Shown here piece after piece: positions 31,777 to 44,947 of a DNA stretch of 64,000 nucleotides. Positions within the stretch are counted from its first letter, which is position 1, and the number at the start of each line of letters is the position of its first letter. A model generated the notes under the pieces. It was not told the origin of the DNA, searched no databases, and saw only the letters and a list, made by a program, of their open reading frames with translations. Source of the stretch: Cycas panzhihuaensis (lineage: Eukaryota; Cycadophyta); NCBI GenBank assembly GCA_023213395.1, contig CM041465.1, positions 101,749,741-101,813,740 of the forward strand, in the 5' to 3' direction. Both the position numbers and the translations under genes were made by a program.

Positions 31777-32443
31777 TTGTCGTCTTCTTGTTAAATGTTT
31801 CACACAAATTTGCCCAAATTTTGTCTGGTTTGTCTAGGTTGTGAACTAGAACCCTTTGGTCTGGTGTCAAAGGAAACTTCAATAATTCCACTACCATAAA
31901 TTACTTCTCTTCCAAATGAGTTCTCTCCTTCTCATCCAATGTAATGGTTAGTAGTTCATCTTTGGTGATCTTCCATAGCTGATTCACCATCAACATGGAC
32001 TTCATGTTTGCCTTCCACTCATGAAGTTGTTCCCATTGAAGGCAAAATGGGGCATCATCTTCTCCATTGTGAGAAATAGGCTTATAAATGAGTCTTTTGC
32101 ACCAAACTACGTGACGTCTACTCAACTGGGGACCACCCTACACACTGCTCAACCTTCGTTCACGAGCAATTTGCCAAAAAAATGCAATATTTTAATGGTT
32201 CTAAGTGTATCTCTTCACCACCATCAAATTAGCATAGGCTTAAGGCTTAATGTTTTTACACTCACCACAAGAAGGTTGCCAAAACACGCCATTAAACCCT
32301 AAAAATAGCTTCAAATGGAAAAAATGATTAAAAATCATAGTAGTATAGTCTTCAAAACGGTAAGCTTAAATGAAAGTCTTAAGAAATCACAAACAAATCT
32401 CTCTCAAAGTGGCCATTTTTAGCACAAAATGGTTAAGTGGCAT
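31777..32443 (-). pseudogene. Y gag N-terminal half and part of leader
   Basis: Minus strand frame 32125-31901 (WEQLHEWKANMKSMLMVNQLWKIT, DEKERTHLEEK) continues after a stop as FPLTPDQRVLVHNL and IWANLCETFNKKT at 31777, where C begins. Sequence 32126-32443 is upstream leader interrupted by D. Confidence 0.75.
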
Positions 32444-32652
32444 TATTAAAGGTAATGTTTATCCCTAGATATATAATTTATGTCCCAAGTGTTATAACTT
32501 AACTTTGTATCTTAGATGATTAAGGGTTATGTGTCATTTCCCCTCTTTATGCATGTAGGACACTTGTCACTCATGCAGAGGGTCTTTTCTTGTATTTATA
32601 CACATTCTCTTAATGAATTAATTATTAACTATGATTACTCAATTTGTCTTCA
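32444..32652 (+). repeat. D 5' LTR
   Basis: 209 bp. Contains ggacacttgtcactcatgc and a TATA-like tatttatacaca about 30 bp later, mirroring the promoter layout of A and Z. Confidence 0.9.
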
Positions 32653-33296
32653 TGGTATCAGAGCAGGTTTGGTCTGCTTTTGTTTGAGCTTTTCTATTGT
32701 GTAGGAATTCAGTTGAAGGGACCACTTGTGGAGGCTTTAGCTAAGAAGAAACACTGTTTTTTTTGTCAAGCGGAAGATTGTATGAATTGTCATATGGACA
32801 TGTTTTCTCAACGTTAGTATTTGACGAAATTTCACTAGTAGGTGTGCCTCTTTGAGGGGATAATTTTGTCCTAAAGGCTTGACTATAGATTTCGAGTGTA
32901 AACTCCTGAAAATCAACAAAAATAAAGGGGCGGCCAAAAATGTTTCAGTGAAAAATTTTCTTAGATTTTTGGGTTTCAAGGGGCAAATCACTTATCATTG
33001 GAAATCTCGTGTGCATATCTATGGATCGATACAGATTTTGCATATATCGAGGTCCGTACGAGAAGAAACGAGAAAAAAAGGGCTAAAAACCCTAGCCCCC
33101 ATTGTGAGCTTAAGAGGCCTTTTTCTCTTCAACCACAACTCCGTTTGAAAATCGTTTGTGGATTCAGATTGATGCTTTTGAGATCTTGAGTTTGCATTTA
33201 ACAAAAAAAAGTGTATTTGCTCAAATCCGTACGATCGTACAGGTCTGCATCATACAATCATATTTTTAGTTTTTTGTTCTCTTTTGCCTTGTCTTA
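32653..33296 (+). other. D primer site and leader
   Basis: TGGTATCAGAGC exactly at the LTR edge (32653-32664). The leader has the 12-bp palindrome GTACGATCGTAC (33229-33240), resembling the CGTACG motifs of C at the same position before gag. Confidence 0.85.
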
Positions 33297-34613
33297 ATGG
33301 ATTCAATCTCTGGTCTTCTTGAACAAGACAGACTGACTAGAGATAATTTCAACTCATGGAAGGGGAAAATACGAGCAGTGCTTTTTGCAAAGGGAGCCTG
33401 GGAGCAGACTAAAATTTCTTCCAAAACCACCTGGAGATGTTGAAGGAAAAGGATATGATGAACGTGATTGCTATGCCCTTACTACAACTACTCTTTGTTG
33501 CAAATCATGTATTGCCTCACATTGTCCAAGCTAACTCTGCTCATGAAGTTTGGCGTATTTTGTCTTCCTTTTATGCATAAGAGAATGTAGCTAGAGTTCT
33601 TTTCCTAAAAGAAGAATTGTATAAAGAGAAAATGTGAAAAAATGAAAGTGTAATTGGTTTTCTCACTAGGATAAAAAGCCTATGAGAAAATCTAGCAATT
33701 GTAGGCATTAAGATAGATGGGCAAGAGTTAGTGCAATTGGTACTAAACAAGCTCTGTAACTCATATGAAAACTTTGCCACCACTAGATTACTCTCTCTTG
33801 ATGTAAAAAATATGTCTTTTGATGTTTTGTGTGGTTAGTTGCTTCAATTTGACCAAGGAAAGAAAAACTATGAAGAATCTGGCCTAGAAAATGCTTTTGC
33901 CTCTAAAGCCAAAATTTATAAGAGGAGAATTCCACCTAGAGGAGGATTTGTAGGGCAAAGCAGAGGAAGGGATCAAAGAGATACACCTCCTCCCCCTGTC
34001 TCTAGAATCCCATCCAAAAAAAATAATGTGCTCCTATTTTGTGAAACTGAGACATTTTGCAAAAGATTGCAAGTACATGAAAGCTAACATTGCTTGAGGT
34101 AAGAAGGCAATAGGCAGCTTCAATGGAGAAAAAGAATAAGAGGAAGATGATATTGAAGAAACAACATTCGCAACAGCTTTATCTACCAAGATCACATCTC
34201 AAAGCAACTGACACATAGATTCAAGAGTCTCCAAGCACATGACTCTCAAATGTGATTGGTTTGAGAAGATCAACAAAGATAACTAAAGTTGTTGTTGAGC
34301 TTGGAGACAACACTACTCATCCCCTCCAAGGTAAAGACATTGTGCCAGTAATGGTCGATAGAGAAATTGAAAAGGTTGGCAATGTTTTGTATGTACTAGG
34401 CATGAAAAAGAATCTTCTTTTTATATTTTAGATGAATAAAAAGAGTATGAAGGTCATCTTTGAAGGCAATGAATGCCACATCAAAATTAAAAACAAAGAA
34501 ATTATAGGAAGAGGAGTAGAAGAAAATGGGCTTTATGAATTTGTAGCTACTCCTATAGCTGCAATTCCTCAAGCCTTTTTTGTAAATCTCGATAGTAAGA
34601 GTGAAATATGTCA
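33297..34613 (+). pseudogene. D gag and protease remnant
   Basis: MDSISGLLEQDRLTRDNFNSWK opens the frame, which is lost after a short stretch. Core fragments AHEVWRILSSFYA and ENLAIVGIKIDGQELVQLVLNKL follow, then RGGFVGQSRGRD before a ruined zinc knuckle (~34040). The protease region (~34205) reads HIDSRVSKHMT, with DSG changed to DSR. A fragment EICHL is cut at 34613 by E. Confidence 0.82.
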
Positions 34614-34618
34614 TTTAA

Positions 34619-35154
34619 TGTTAGAACCTTCATTTCCTAAGCATTAAGTCTTGACCAAGGGTATTAGTAATTTTGTCACTTTAGGCCTTTATCCTAAAGT
34701 GTTCATTTGTTTGATTATAAAATTGTCTTTTGTCTTGTAGTGGCTTTTCTCACATGTGCTTGTGAGAAGTCAACTTTGGAGGGCTCTATCCTTATCTTTA
34801 AGGAAAGAAGAGTCCTAATCAGATTTGTCTTTTAGTGTTGATCAGTGGCATGTGATAAGATCCTGATCGTCCAAACTCCTTTATAAGGAGTCCTATTTTC
34901 ATGTTTTGGATGCAGTATTGGAGTTAGAGTTATGCTGTTGTAAGTATTTCCTGTAGGTGAAGTGTTGAGATGAATTCTCCTTCATACTTGTGTTCATGAT
35001 AGGTTGAGTTGAAGTTCAATACTCCTCCTTTTTATCTTTATGTGTTGTACTACATCTTTTCATTAATCTAAAGTGTTTAGCCCTTCATGTTTCATTGTCC
35101 TATCTAGTTCCTCAATAGATTTTGGTGCTTGTATCTTCTCCACTTGGTCTTTCA
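34619..35154 (+). repeat. E 5' LTR
   Basis: 536 bp, tgttagaacc to ctttca. The TATA box is embedded in the near-palindrome CTCCTTTATAAGGAG (34876-34890). Followed by att and the primer site. Confidence 0.95.
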
Positions 35155-35220
35155 ATTTGGTATCAGAGCTGCAGCATCTTGAGGAACGGATTCAAGGCTT
35201 TGACTCACTCCAAGTCTAGT

Positions 35221-35249
35221 GACGACCTTCGCCATACGAAGGCGATCCA
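35221..35249 (+). other. post-primer hairpin (element E)
   Basis: CCTTCG and CGAAGG around CCATA, flanked by GACGA and CGATCC, ~55 nt after the primer site. Same core as F (52014-52048) and F1 (60847-60894). Confidence 0.7.
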
Positions 35250-37479
35250 ATTAGAGCAAGGAGAAATTTCTTGTCAGGTTTATTGTTGAAGGACCTTATT
35301 TACACTTTTAACTTACAAATTTTTTCAAGGATCTTTTATGCAAAGTGTTACATATTTGCATTCTGGAGGACTAATTTTGATGAGTAGAAAAAGGGACGGT
35401 GATACTAAACTTTGTAGGTGATTGGGAGCTAATCTTCTTGTGTTTTTTTCATTAGACTAAGTTGTGTTGCAATCTTTGCATCTTGTTGGCAAAGTCTAGT
35501 GCATAAGCAACTTTATGAAGTTTTTTTTTAAAGGTCTTTTTAATGTGCAAATTTCTTGAAATTATTAATTATTTCAAGATTTCTCAATTTGCACTTTCTT
35601 GCCTTAAAAAAGGAGGATTCAAAGGAGGAAAAGGTGGTTGTCCGAAAGGTTCCTCATAGTCATTGTTGAGGATTGAAAATTTTATAAAATGTTTTTTTTT
35701 AAATCTTTTATAATCAAAGAGGATTTATCTAAAATTCTTTTTTTTTTGTGGAACCTCTACTTATGTTAAAAAGTCCTCTTTGAGCCAATAGGTGGCTGGC
35801 TTACTTTATTTTTTATTAAAAAAATACAAGAGGCTGGCCAAGTGACTCCTGAAAAAAAAAGAAAAGAAAAAAAAAACTGTGTTGAAGCTTGAGCACACGT
35901 GTTAGCAACAATGAATGCCTCATCCTTTTGACAAATAAATGCTTTGGTTAGAGCCAACCCCGACTTTAGTCTTCTAGAACACTCAGTGAGTAGCCAAATC
36001 ATTAGCTCAGATGTTTCGTCCATCAACCACTCTGGCAAAGAAGAGCTTGTCAATAAGAATGCCAACATCCTTTACAAGGCTGAGAGTCTTTGTTCCACGA
36101 ACATAGCTGAAACATAATTCAGTGCAGGGACAATCCTGCTCTGTGTGGCGTTCTCTGCACCTTCTGCTTGTGCGGCCCTGCACCGCCCATGGCATCTTCC
36201 TCTGTCCTATAAGCATCCGGCTCGTATCTTCCTGTCTGTGCTCTGTCTAGACTGCAACTAATATTCTCCGCCCGTGGTGTGGATCTTCTGCCGCTTGTGG
36301 TGCATTCCGTAGCACCTCCGTTCGACCTATGTTAATCCTTGTCTGGCTCCTCCTGTGACTGACCAGTGATGTACCTCCTCACGAGGCTCTATGTATGGCA
36401 TGTTCCTCTGAAACATTCCGTTTCCACTCATCCAACCTCGAACTTGCTCTTGCGTCCAACTCGTGGCTCCTCCGTCTGATCCCTGTGAGAGTAGCTTTCG
36501 ACTCCATGTGACTCCATTTTAGCAGCTCCCGAACCTGCGTGCTCAAACGACGACGCTCACAGCATTTCACCCACAATATCCGCCGTTGGTTATTCTCCAT
36601 GGGCGCCCCTGGTAAGCAACTCGCCGCCACCGAAATTGCAAAGGAAGTTCGATAAGAACATATAGTTTAACTATATGATATCTAATATAGAATATGCTTC
36701 AGCATATTCTTCTTTTAATTTTCTATTTTAACCTTTTAAACTTCTAAAGTTTATCTTTATTTTGTCTTTTTAACTTTATTTCATCATTGTAAGAGTTTTT
36801 TTTGACACTTTGTTTAGTGTGGTAATCATACTAAACCACAAAAAAATTTGCAATTATTAATTTGAATCTAAAATCACAGTTTTAAAGTGATTTTATTATC
36901 TTTTTTGGAAAACTACTCATTTTTAATGACACTAAGTTTTTTGGTGACTTAGGTCATTAATTTTGAGTTCAAAAGTGATTAGTTTCAAAGTTTTTCAAAG
37001 TGTGTTTAACACACTATTTTGTACAAATCTTCCAAGTGTAAAATGGTGATCTAAACACCATTATTTTTTGACTTATTTTAAGCCTTAAATTGTACCACTT
37101 AAAGGCTTTTTTTCTCACTGGGCTCCCTGTGAGGTGACCTATTTTTTAGGGAGACTCAACTCCAACTACAAAAGGGGACAAAGATCAATAAAAACTTCAA
37201 ATTTTTTGGTGCGTAGGGATCATTTTTTGATCCCAGGTGATCATGGTGGACTTGCTTCATTACTAGTTTGTTGAAGGCATTAAAATTATGGTGTTTAACT
37301 GCTGTTTATCTATTTATGAGATTACTATTTGTACTTAGTTGCATTATCTGACATTCAACGCAACTACATTGTATCTTGAAGTCTTTTTTGACGAAGTTTT
37401 CAGCAACAAACAAGGCCTACAAGCTCACATTTTTAACACTAAATCAACCCACTTTTAATCATTAAACCATTTAAGTGGG

Positions 37480-37509
37480 GAGGCTCGAAAAGAGTTTATA
37501 CTCTGCCTC
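37480..37509 (+). other. conserved leader stem-loop (element E)
   Basis: GAGGC/GCCTC outer stem and AGAGT-TTAT-ACTCT inner stem, 177 nt before the gag ATG. The inner stem differs in sequence from A/B (AAGGTT/AACCTT) but pairs again, as expected if base-pairing is selected. Confidence 0.7.
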
Positions 37510-37685
37510 AAGTGTCGATAACTTGGCCAACACTGATCCTGCTATCAGGTTGGACAACTTGCGAGCCAAGCCCTCCATTCCGTCCACAATTTTTTAGTCT
37601 CGTACTGATCATTGTTGGATATTGAGTGAAACTTAAGCGGCGTCAACTCAAAGGTTTCCAAGTTTCATCTGGTATTGTAATCAAG

Positions 37686-38690
37686 ATGGCAACTCAGATG
37701 TTAAATGTAAATACTATTAAGTTAACAGGTGCTGAAAACTATCTTACTTGGAAGAAGCAAGCAAAAAATTTGTTGATTATGAATGAGTTGTGGGGTTATG
37801 TATCAGGCGAAATCGCGAAACCTAAGCCAACTCCTGATCCTGCTAATCCTCAAAATTTGATTTTAGCTGATCCTGTTGCATTAGCTTCTTTCAAAGATAA
37901 GGATGAAGTTGCGCTCGCCTTTATTCATCTGTCAGTCAGTGATGATGTTAATCAGAATATTGAATCTGCTTCAACTTCTAAAATTGCTTGGGACATAATT
38001 ATTTCTTTGTATGAACGAAATGATGATGTAAGAATTGTCATGTATAAAGCAAAATTATTCAGTCTGAAGTATGTTGCTGCAATGGTAGCCTATTTATTTT
38101 TAATTAAAGCCATCAGTAATCAACTGACAACGCTTGGTAAACCAATCATAAATGAAGACTTGGTTACTGCAACAATTCATGCTTTACCGAAAGAATATAA
38201 TGGTTTTATTTCTAACATTTCACGAAATGGCACTTTGTCAATTCTAACTTTCAATGAGTTAGAACGTTTGTTGCTGCAAGAAGAAGAAATTTATTCGCGG
38301 CAAGATGAGGCAAACACATTAGGTGCTATCTCAGCGAAGTTTAAATCCAAGCAGCAATTTCAACCCAAGCAGAATTTTCTGAAAAAATTTGGCAGTCTTA
38401 GTGTAAAATCAAAGACTGTCATCTGTCATTATTGTGGCAAAGTTGGCCATATTTAGCCTAAGTGCAAAAAACGTCAACATGACTTACAACAACCACAACA
38501 ACAACAAATTCAGTGGCAACAGAATCAATGTCAGCAGCAGCAGCAACATCAACAGTAATAAGGACCAACTCGAGGTGCATTCCGAGGTGGTTGCCAAAGG
38601 ACAAATCGTGGTGGCTTTCAAGGCCACACAACTCAATATGATCCAAGTGACATGACCTTTTTTGCATATAGTGGCTGTCATAATGATAAT
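37686..38690 (+). pseudogene. E gag
   Basis: MATQMLNVNTIKLTGAENYL, WKKQAKNLLIMNELWGYV, KIAWDIIISLYERNDDVRIVM and SNQLTTLGKP identify the Copia gag. It is open from 37686 to a stop inside the zinc knuckle (CHYCGKVGHI-stop-PKC, 38454). The same frame continues through a Gln-rich stretch, two stops (38555-38562) and GAFRGG...GGFQGH into protease. Confidence 0.9.
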
Positions 38691-41600
38691 ACTTGGATCA
38701 TTGACTCTGGTGCATCACGCCATATGACAGGTGATGCAGACATATTATCAAATTTTCAAGAATGTAAGGAGAAACAGTGACATTTGGGGACGATGCCACT
38801 GTAGAAATATCAGGTGTAGGTCGAATCATACTTTATGATCAGTATTCTGCATTTCTTAGTGGGAATGTTTTCTTAGTTCCTAGAATGCCTAAAAACTTAC
38901 TCTCTGTTACTCAGCTTGATAAGCAACAGATGAGTGTGTTGTTCAAAGACAAAAAGTGTGTAATCAGGAACAAAGATGACCAAATAGTTGCAGTTGGTCA
39001 TGAAGATCGTGACCTCTACAAATTAGATACAACATTTGGATCATCTCATGCTTATGTCTCTAATTCTGTAAACAAGACTCAATTCTGGCATGAACGACTT
39101 GGACATCTTAATCTTGATAGCATGAGACATATGTTCAGACAAAACTTAGTTTATGGCTTACCCAAAATCTCTGGAGGTAATTGCCTTTGTGAATCATGTC
39201 TTATGGGGAAGCAACATCGCGAACCTTTTGAGCAAGGTAAGGCCTGGAGAGCATAACATCCATTACAACTTGTACATTCTGGTATTTGTGGTCCCATGAC
39301 CACTCAGTCTCATGGAGGATCATCATTCTTCATGACATTCATTGATGATTTTTCACATAAAGTGTGGGTCTACTTTCTTAAGCATAAGTCAGAAGCTTTG
39401 AACAAGTTTAAGGAATTTAAACTTGCAGTTGAAAATGAAACAGGCATGCACATCAAAATACTCAGATCAGATAATGGTGGTGAGTATATGTCTAGAGACT
39501 TTAATCAATTATGTATTCAAAATGGCATCAAATGCCAATTTTCTGCCCCTTACACACCACAGCAAAATGGTGTGGATGAAAGGATGAATAGAACCTTGGT
39601 CAGTAGGGCAAAAGCTATGATGCATGCTAAGGGTCTTTTATTAGCATATTGGGCAGAAGCACTTCTTATTGTTGCGTATTTGTCAAACCTCAGCTTGACT
39701 TCTGCACTTTTGGGCATGACACCCGAGGAGGCCTCGACTGGCCAGAAACCTACGGTTAGCCACTTACGAACCTTTAGATGCACGGCCTACATGTACATTC
39801 CTCATGAGCAAAGACGGAAATTTGACGACAAAAGTCTCAAATGCATCTTTGTTGGATATGCTCTTGGCAGTAAAGCATATCGATTGTTTGATTCCATTAC
39901 TAAAAAGATGCCTACTTCACGAGACGTCATCTTTGCAGAATATAATCGAGAGATCGACATCAACACTCTTCCTCTCTCGTTTGATAAAGGCAAAACCATT
40001 CTTGAAAAATCTGTCCCTTCAGCTTCCTCAACTCCTTGTTTTTCATCTGCACTTGCTGCTGCTTCTTCCTCCTCATTTTCCTTAGTTCCTTCATTGTGTC
40101 CTTCTTCTTCTTCTTCTTCTGAGGTTCAGTAATCACCTCCATCAGAGGACCATGAAGCCACATCGACGAAGAAGTTGCCCAAATGGTATATGCAAACTAT
40201 TGCAGATTCACAAATTGTTGAACACAAATGTCCATCCAAAATGCGGCCATCATCCACTCCATCTATTAAAATAACACACGGGACTTGGCTGAGTTACCAC
40301 CTGGCAAACAAGCCATTAGTTGTAAGTGGATCTACAAAATCAAGTATAAGTCTGATGGTACTATTGAGCGACATAAGGCTTGCCTCGTTGCCAAAGGTTT
40401 CAAACAACAAGAAGGCATCGACTACACTGAGACATTTGCACCAGTGGCCAATATGAATACCATCATAATTGTTATGGCCTTAGCTGCATAATGCAAGTGG
40501 CCATTGTATCAGATGGATATCAAAAGTGCCTTTCTCAATGACGATTTGACTGGGGAAGTCTACCTGGAACAACCTCCTGGATATATTTCTGTCGGCAATG
40601 GACATCTTGTCTGTCGCCTTAAAAAGGCCTTTTATGGTTTAAAACAGGCGCCACATCCATGGTATTCAAAGATTGATGACTACTTTCTGCAGCATAACTT
40701 TCATCGATCCACATCTGATTCGAACCTGTATATCAAGGTTCAAAACCAACACATCACACTTGTTGTTCTTTATGTTGATGATTTGATTATCACAGGCAAT
40801 GATGTAGATCTGATTCAGCGTCTCCAAAGGGATTTGAAAAGAAGTTTTAAGATGACAAATCTCAGACTTCTTCACTATTTCCTTGGCATGGAAGTGTGGC
40901 AGCAGTCAGGTCACATTTTCATTTCTCAAGCCAAATATACTTGGAATATTTTGCAGTGATTCAGAATGGAAGACTGCAAACCTTCACCAACACCCATGGA
41001 GATGGGTACTAAATTGTCGATGAATGAAGAAGGGAAACCTATTGATTCCACCCTTTTTAGGCAACTAGTGGGTAGTCTCATCTACTTGACTAACACTAGA
41101 CCTGACATTTCATATGCAGTTGGAATATGTTCCAGCTACATGATCAGCCCCAATCAGTGACACTAGAATGCTGCAAAACACATCCTCAAATGCCTCAAAG
41201 GTACTTTGTAGTATGGTCTTCAGTACACGTATAATGAGAACTTCACACTGGAAGGGTTCTCAGATTCAGATTGGACTGGATGCCAAGATAGCCGGAAATC
41301 CACCTCAGGTTATTGTTTCAACCTTGGGTCTGCCATCGTTTCATGGAGTTGCAAAAAGCAACCAAATGTTACGCTTTCTTCCATTGAAGCAGAGTACAAA
41401 GCTACTTTTAGCATAGCGTGTGAGGCTATTTGGCTTAGACGGATTCTTGAAGAGTTTGGACTTGAGCAAACACTCCCAACACCATTGTATTGTGACAATC
41501 AGAGTGTTATTAAGATTGCCAAGAATCCAGTGTTTAATGCACGTACCAAGCATTTTGAGATCCATCACCATTTTATCAGAGAGCATGTGCAGCAAGGTGA

Positions 41601-41727
41601 AATAGACATCGTCTACAAGTTGACCGATCAACAACTAGTCGACATCTTCACCAAGCCACTTGGGAAAGAGAAGTTTGAACATTTCAGAAGCGGCCTCAGC
41701 ATTCGACTTAATGCTGTATCCATTTAG
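38691..41727 (+). pseudogene. E pol: protease, integrase, RT, RNase H
   Basis: Protease NTWIIDSGASRHMTG is intact (38692). A 1-bp deletion at ~38767 shifts the frame. Pre-integrase HERLGHLNLDSM...CESCLMGKQH (39090-39215). Integrase: the first catalytic Asp is changed (HSGICGP), the second (RSDNGGEY) and the Glu (VDERMNRT) remain. A deletion near 40260 joins the integrase tail directly to GTW...LPPGKQAISCKW of RT. RT keeps FLNDD and YVDDLIITGND (40775). RNase H has DSDWTGC, LSSIEAEYKA, DNQSVIKIAKNP and KHFEIHHHFIREH, ending FTKPLGKEKFEHF. Stops at 39254, 40489, 40957 and 41158 fit C-to-T or G-to-A changes. Confidence 0.92.
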
Positions 41728-41732
41728 GGGGG

Positions 41733-42268
41733 TGTTAGAACCTTCATTTCCTAAGTATTATGTCTTGACCAAGGGTATTAGTAATTTTGTCACTTTAGGC
41801 CTTGATCCTAAAGTGTTAATTTGTTTGATTATAAAATTGTTTTTTGTCTTGTAGTGGCTTTTCTCACATGTGCTTGTGAGAAGTCAACTTTGAAGGGCTC
41901 TATCCTTATCCTTAAGGAAAGAAGAGTCCTAATCAGATTTGTCTTTTAGTGTTGATCAGTGGCATGTGGTAAGATCCTGATCGTCCAAACTCCTTTATAA
42001 GGAGTCCTATTTTCATGTTTTGGATGCAGTATTGGAGTTAGAGTTATGCTATTGTAAGTATTTCCTGTAGGTGGAGTGTTGAGATGAATTCTCCTTCATA
42101 CTTGTGTTCATGATAGGTTGAGTTGAAGTTCAATACTCCTCCTTATTATCTTTATGTGTTGTACTACATGTTTTCATTAAGCTAAAGTGTTTAGTCCTTC
42201 ATGTTTCATTGTCTTATCTAGTTCCTCAATAGATTCTGGTGCTTGTATCTTCTCCACTTGGTCTTTCA
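41733..42268 (+). repeat. E 3' LTR
   Basis: 536 bp, preceded by tttagggggg polypurine tract. Palindromic TATA CTCCTTTATAAGGAG at 41990-42004. Confidence 0.95.
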
Positions 42269-42273
42269 TTTAA

Positions 42274-44935
42274 GGTATGGGCATCTCTCTTATGATTGTT
42301 TGTCTGAACTGAAAACACACAATATAGTAGAAGGACTTCCTCCCATTAAAAGATCTCAATCAATTTGTAGAGGTTGCATGCTAGGAAAACAACACTGACA
42401 AAGATTTCATCTAAGCTCTTAGCGATCTCAGAATAGGCTTGAACTTGTTCATAGTGATATTTGTGGCCCTATTACTCCAATTTCAGTAGGGGGAGCCAAG
42501 TACTATTTGACATTTATAGATGATTGCACAAGGAAGATTTGGATCCACTTCCTCAAAAACAAATTTCAAGCATTTCATATCTTCAAGGAATTCAAAGCTC
42601 AAGTTGAAAAGGAGAGTGAAAGAAAAATCAAGATTCTAAGGGCAGGTAATGGAGGTGAATTCACCTTGAATGATTTCTACAAATATTATAAAGCACATGG
42701 GGTTAGAAGACAACTCACAACAACCTACACACCTCAGTCACATGGGGTTGTAGAATGAAAGAATAGAATCATTATAGAAATGGCTAGAGCTCTCCTCAAA
42801 GGAAGTAACACTTCAAATATATACTGGGTAGAAGCTATCAACATAATGACTTATCTTCTCAATAGAAGTCCCACTAAAGCCTTGGAAGGGATAACTCCTG
42901 AAGAAGCTTGGACTGGAAAAAAACTAGGTATCTCACATCTCAAATTTTTGGTTGCACAACTTTTGTCCACATTCCTAATGAAAAAGGAAGAATTTGGATG
43001 ATAAAATTCAAAAATGCATTTTTGTTGGCTACAGTGAAAAATCTAAGGCTTATAGGTGTATGGATCCCAAAAGTAATAAAATAATCATAAGTAGAGATGT
43101 CACCTTTGATGAGTCTCTATCCACTAGTTTAATCCAAGAATTAGAACCCACTCCTCTCTATTCGGTGGATAAAGAAGAGATTATAAAAGACTCTCATTCT
43201 AAAATTCAAGATACTCAAACAGGTGTTCAAGAAGCCACCTCCAATGGACAATGCAATCCATCAGATGGACAACATATTGCAACAAAGAGAGTGCCTAAAT
43301 GGTACATTAAGACTCTTCAAGATTCAAGAATTCAAAACATTGAAGATTTAGGAAGAGGAAGGACTAGAAGTCAAGTCCAACATTCTCTCCAATGTAATAT
43401 TGAACATGTATCCTATGAAGAAGCCAGTTCTAAAAAGAACTGGGTATAGGCCATGGACGAAGAAGTCAATACAATCAAAAGAAACAATACATGGCATTTA
43501 GTTCCACCACCACTAGATAAACCTATTATAGGATGTAAATGGGTCTTCAAAACAAAAGAGAAGGCAAATGGAACCATTGAAAAACGCAAAGTTCGCCTAG
43601 TTGCCCAAGGCTATACCCAAACCAAAGGAATGGACTATGACGAGATATTTGCTCCTATAGCAAAAATGATGATTGTTAGAATTGTCTTAGCTATTGCAGC
43701 TCAACATGGGTGGAAAGTGTACCATATAGATGTTAAGAGAGCGTTCTTGAACAAGAACCTATTAGAAGAAATCTACATGGAATAGCCGCTTGGTTACATA
43801 AAAGATGGAGGAGAGCACTTGGTGTGTAAACTGAAAAAGGCCCTTTATGGGCTCAAACAAGTACCAAGACCTTGGTATGACAAGATAGACCAATATCTAA
43901 AATAGTGTGGATTCATCAGATGTGAAACTGATCCAGGTCTTTATATACAGAAAACAATAAATGGAAAAATGACCATAATTGTTCTCTATGTAAATGATCT
44001 TCTCATCATTGGTAACAACACTAGAAGAATATTAGAAACAAAACACATTATGAGCACATCCTTTGAGATGATATATTTGGGACTACTTCACTACTACCTT
44101 GGAGTTGAGGTGGATGAACAATCAAATAAAATTTTCTGTCACAAAGCAAATATGCCAAAAGATTGTTGGCTGACTTCAACATGGAAGATTGTAAGCTAGC
44201 AACTATAAGAATGGAAACAAGGAGCAAACCTATTACAGATGATGAAGGGGAACCAATAGATGAAACCTTATATAGGGGGTTGGTGGGAAATATCATCTAT
44301 CTCACAACAACCATACCTGATATTGTCTATGCTGTAGGAATAATCTCTAGATATGTGACAACTCCTAAAGAGATTCACTAGAAAATGGGCAAAATAATAC
44401 TTAGATATATCAAGGGAACCCTTGATTTAGGATTACAATATTCAAAATCACAAGTAGTCAAACTGACTTGGTACACGGATTTTGATTGGGCAAGTGAAGT
44501 CAATGATAGGAAATCCACCATCGGGTACTATTTCAACCTAGGTATGAGAATTATCTCATGGTGCAGCAAAAAACAACCAACTATTGCATTGTCCTCAACA
44601 GAAGCAAAATACAAGGTTGCTATTAGCAACTCTTATGGAGCCATCTGGCTTAAAAGGATGTTGGAAGAATTGAATTGGTCATAATGTTCTCCAATTCCAA
44701 TATACTATGACAACCAGAGCATAATCAAGATGACAAAAAACCCAGTCTTTCATGCTAGGACAAAGCACATCGAAGTTCAGCATCATTTTATTTGAGAAAA
44801 AGTTCAACAAAAGGAAATAGAACTACGATACTGCCCAAGTGAAGAAGAATTAGTAGACATTTTCACCAAGGCACTAGGAAAACAAAAACTTTAGTATTGT
44901 AGCCATTAGATTGGGTTAGGATTAAGGGAATAAAC
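42274..44935 (+). pseudogene. D pol: integrase, RT, RNase H (downstream of E)
   Basis: Resumes in pre-integrase (YGHLSYDCLSELKTHNIVEGLP, CRGCMLGKQH). Integrase: VHSDICGP kept, second Asp lost (RAGNGGEF), Glu followed by a stop (VVE-stop). RT: WVFKTKEKANGTIEKRKVRLVAQGYTQ, KRAFLNKN, YVND instead of YVDD (~43990), LLHYYLGVEV, LYRGLVGNIIYLT. RNase H: TDFDWASE, ALSSTEAKYK, DNQSIIKMTKNPVFHARTKHIEVQHHF. At least eight stops or frameshifts. Confidence 0.9.
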
Positions 44936-44947
44936 ATTATGGGGGGA

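Larger units (their letters stand above)
35155..37685 (+). other. E primer site and 2.5-kb leader
   Basis: TGGTATCAGAGC at 35158-35169. The post-primer hairpin is at 35221-35249, ggctccctgtgaggtgacc at 37121-37139 and the leader stem-loop at 37480-37509. The middle (36000-36640) is more GC-rich and has overlapping minus-strand open frames without known motifs. I do not regard them as genes. Confidence 0.8.
34619..42268 (+). mobile_element. element E: fairly well-preserved Copia element
   Basis: Perfect target duplication tttaa (34614-34618, 42269-42273). Two 536-bp LTRs differ at 16 positions and no indels (3.0%). Leader of 2.5 kb. Gag and pol appear to have been a single continuous frame, now with a handful of stops, one 1-bp deletion and a deletion before RT. 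The family is close to F/G. Confidence 0.95.

Noticed and set aside
35766-36630. Overlapping minus-strand open frames in the E leader
   Set aside because: No known domain, and the corresponding F leader does not preserve them. Treated as chance frames.
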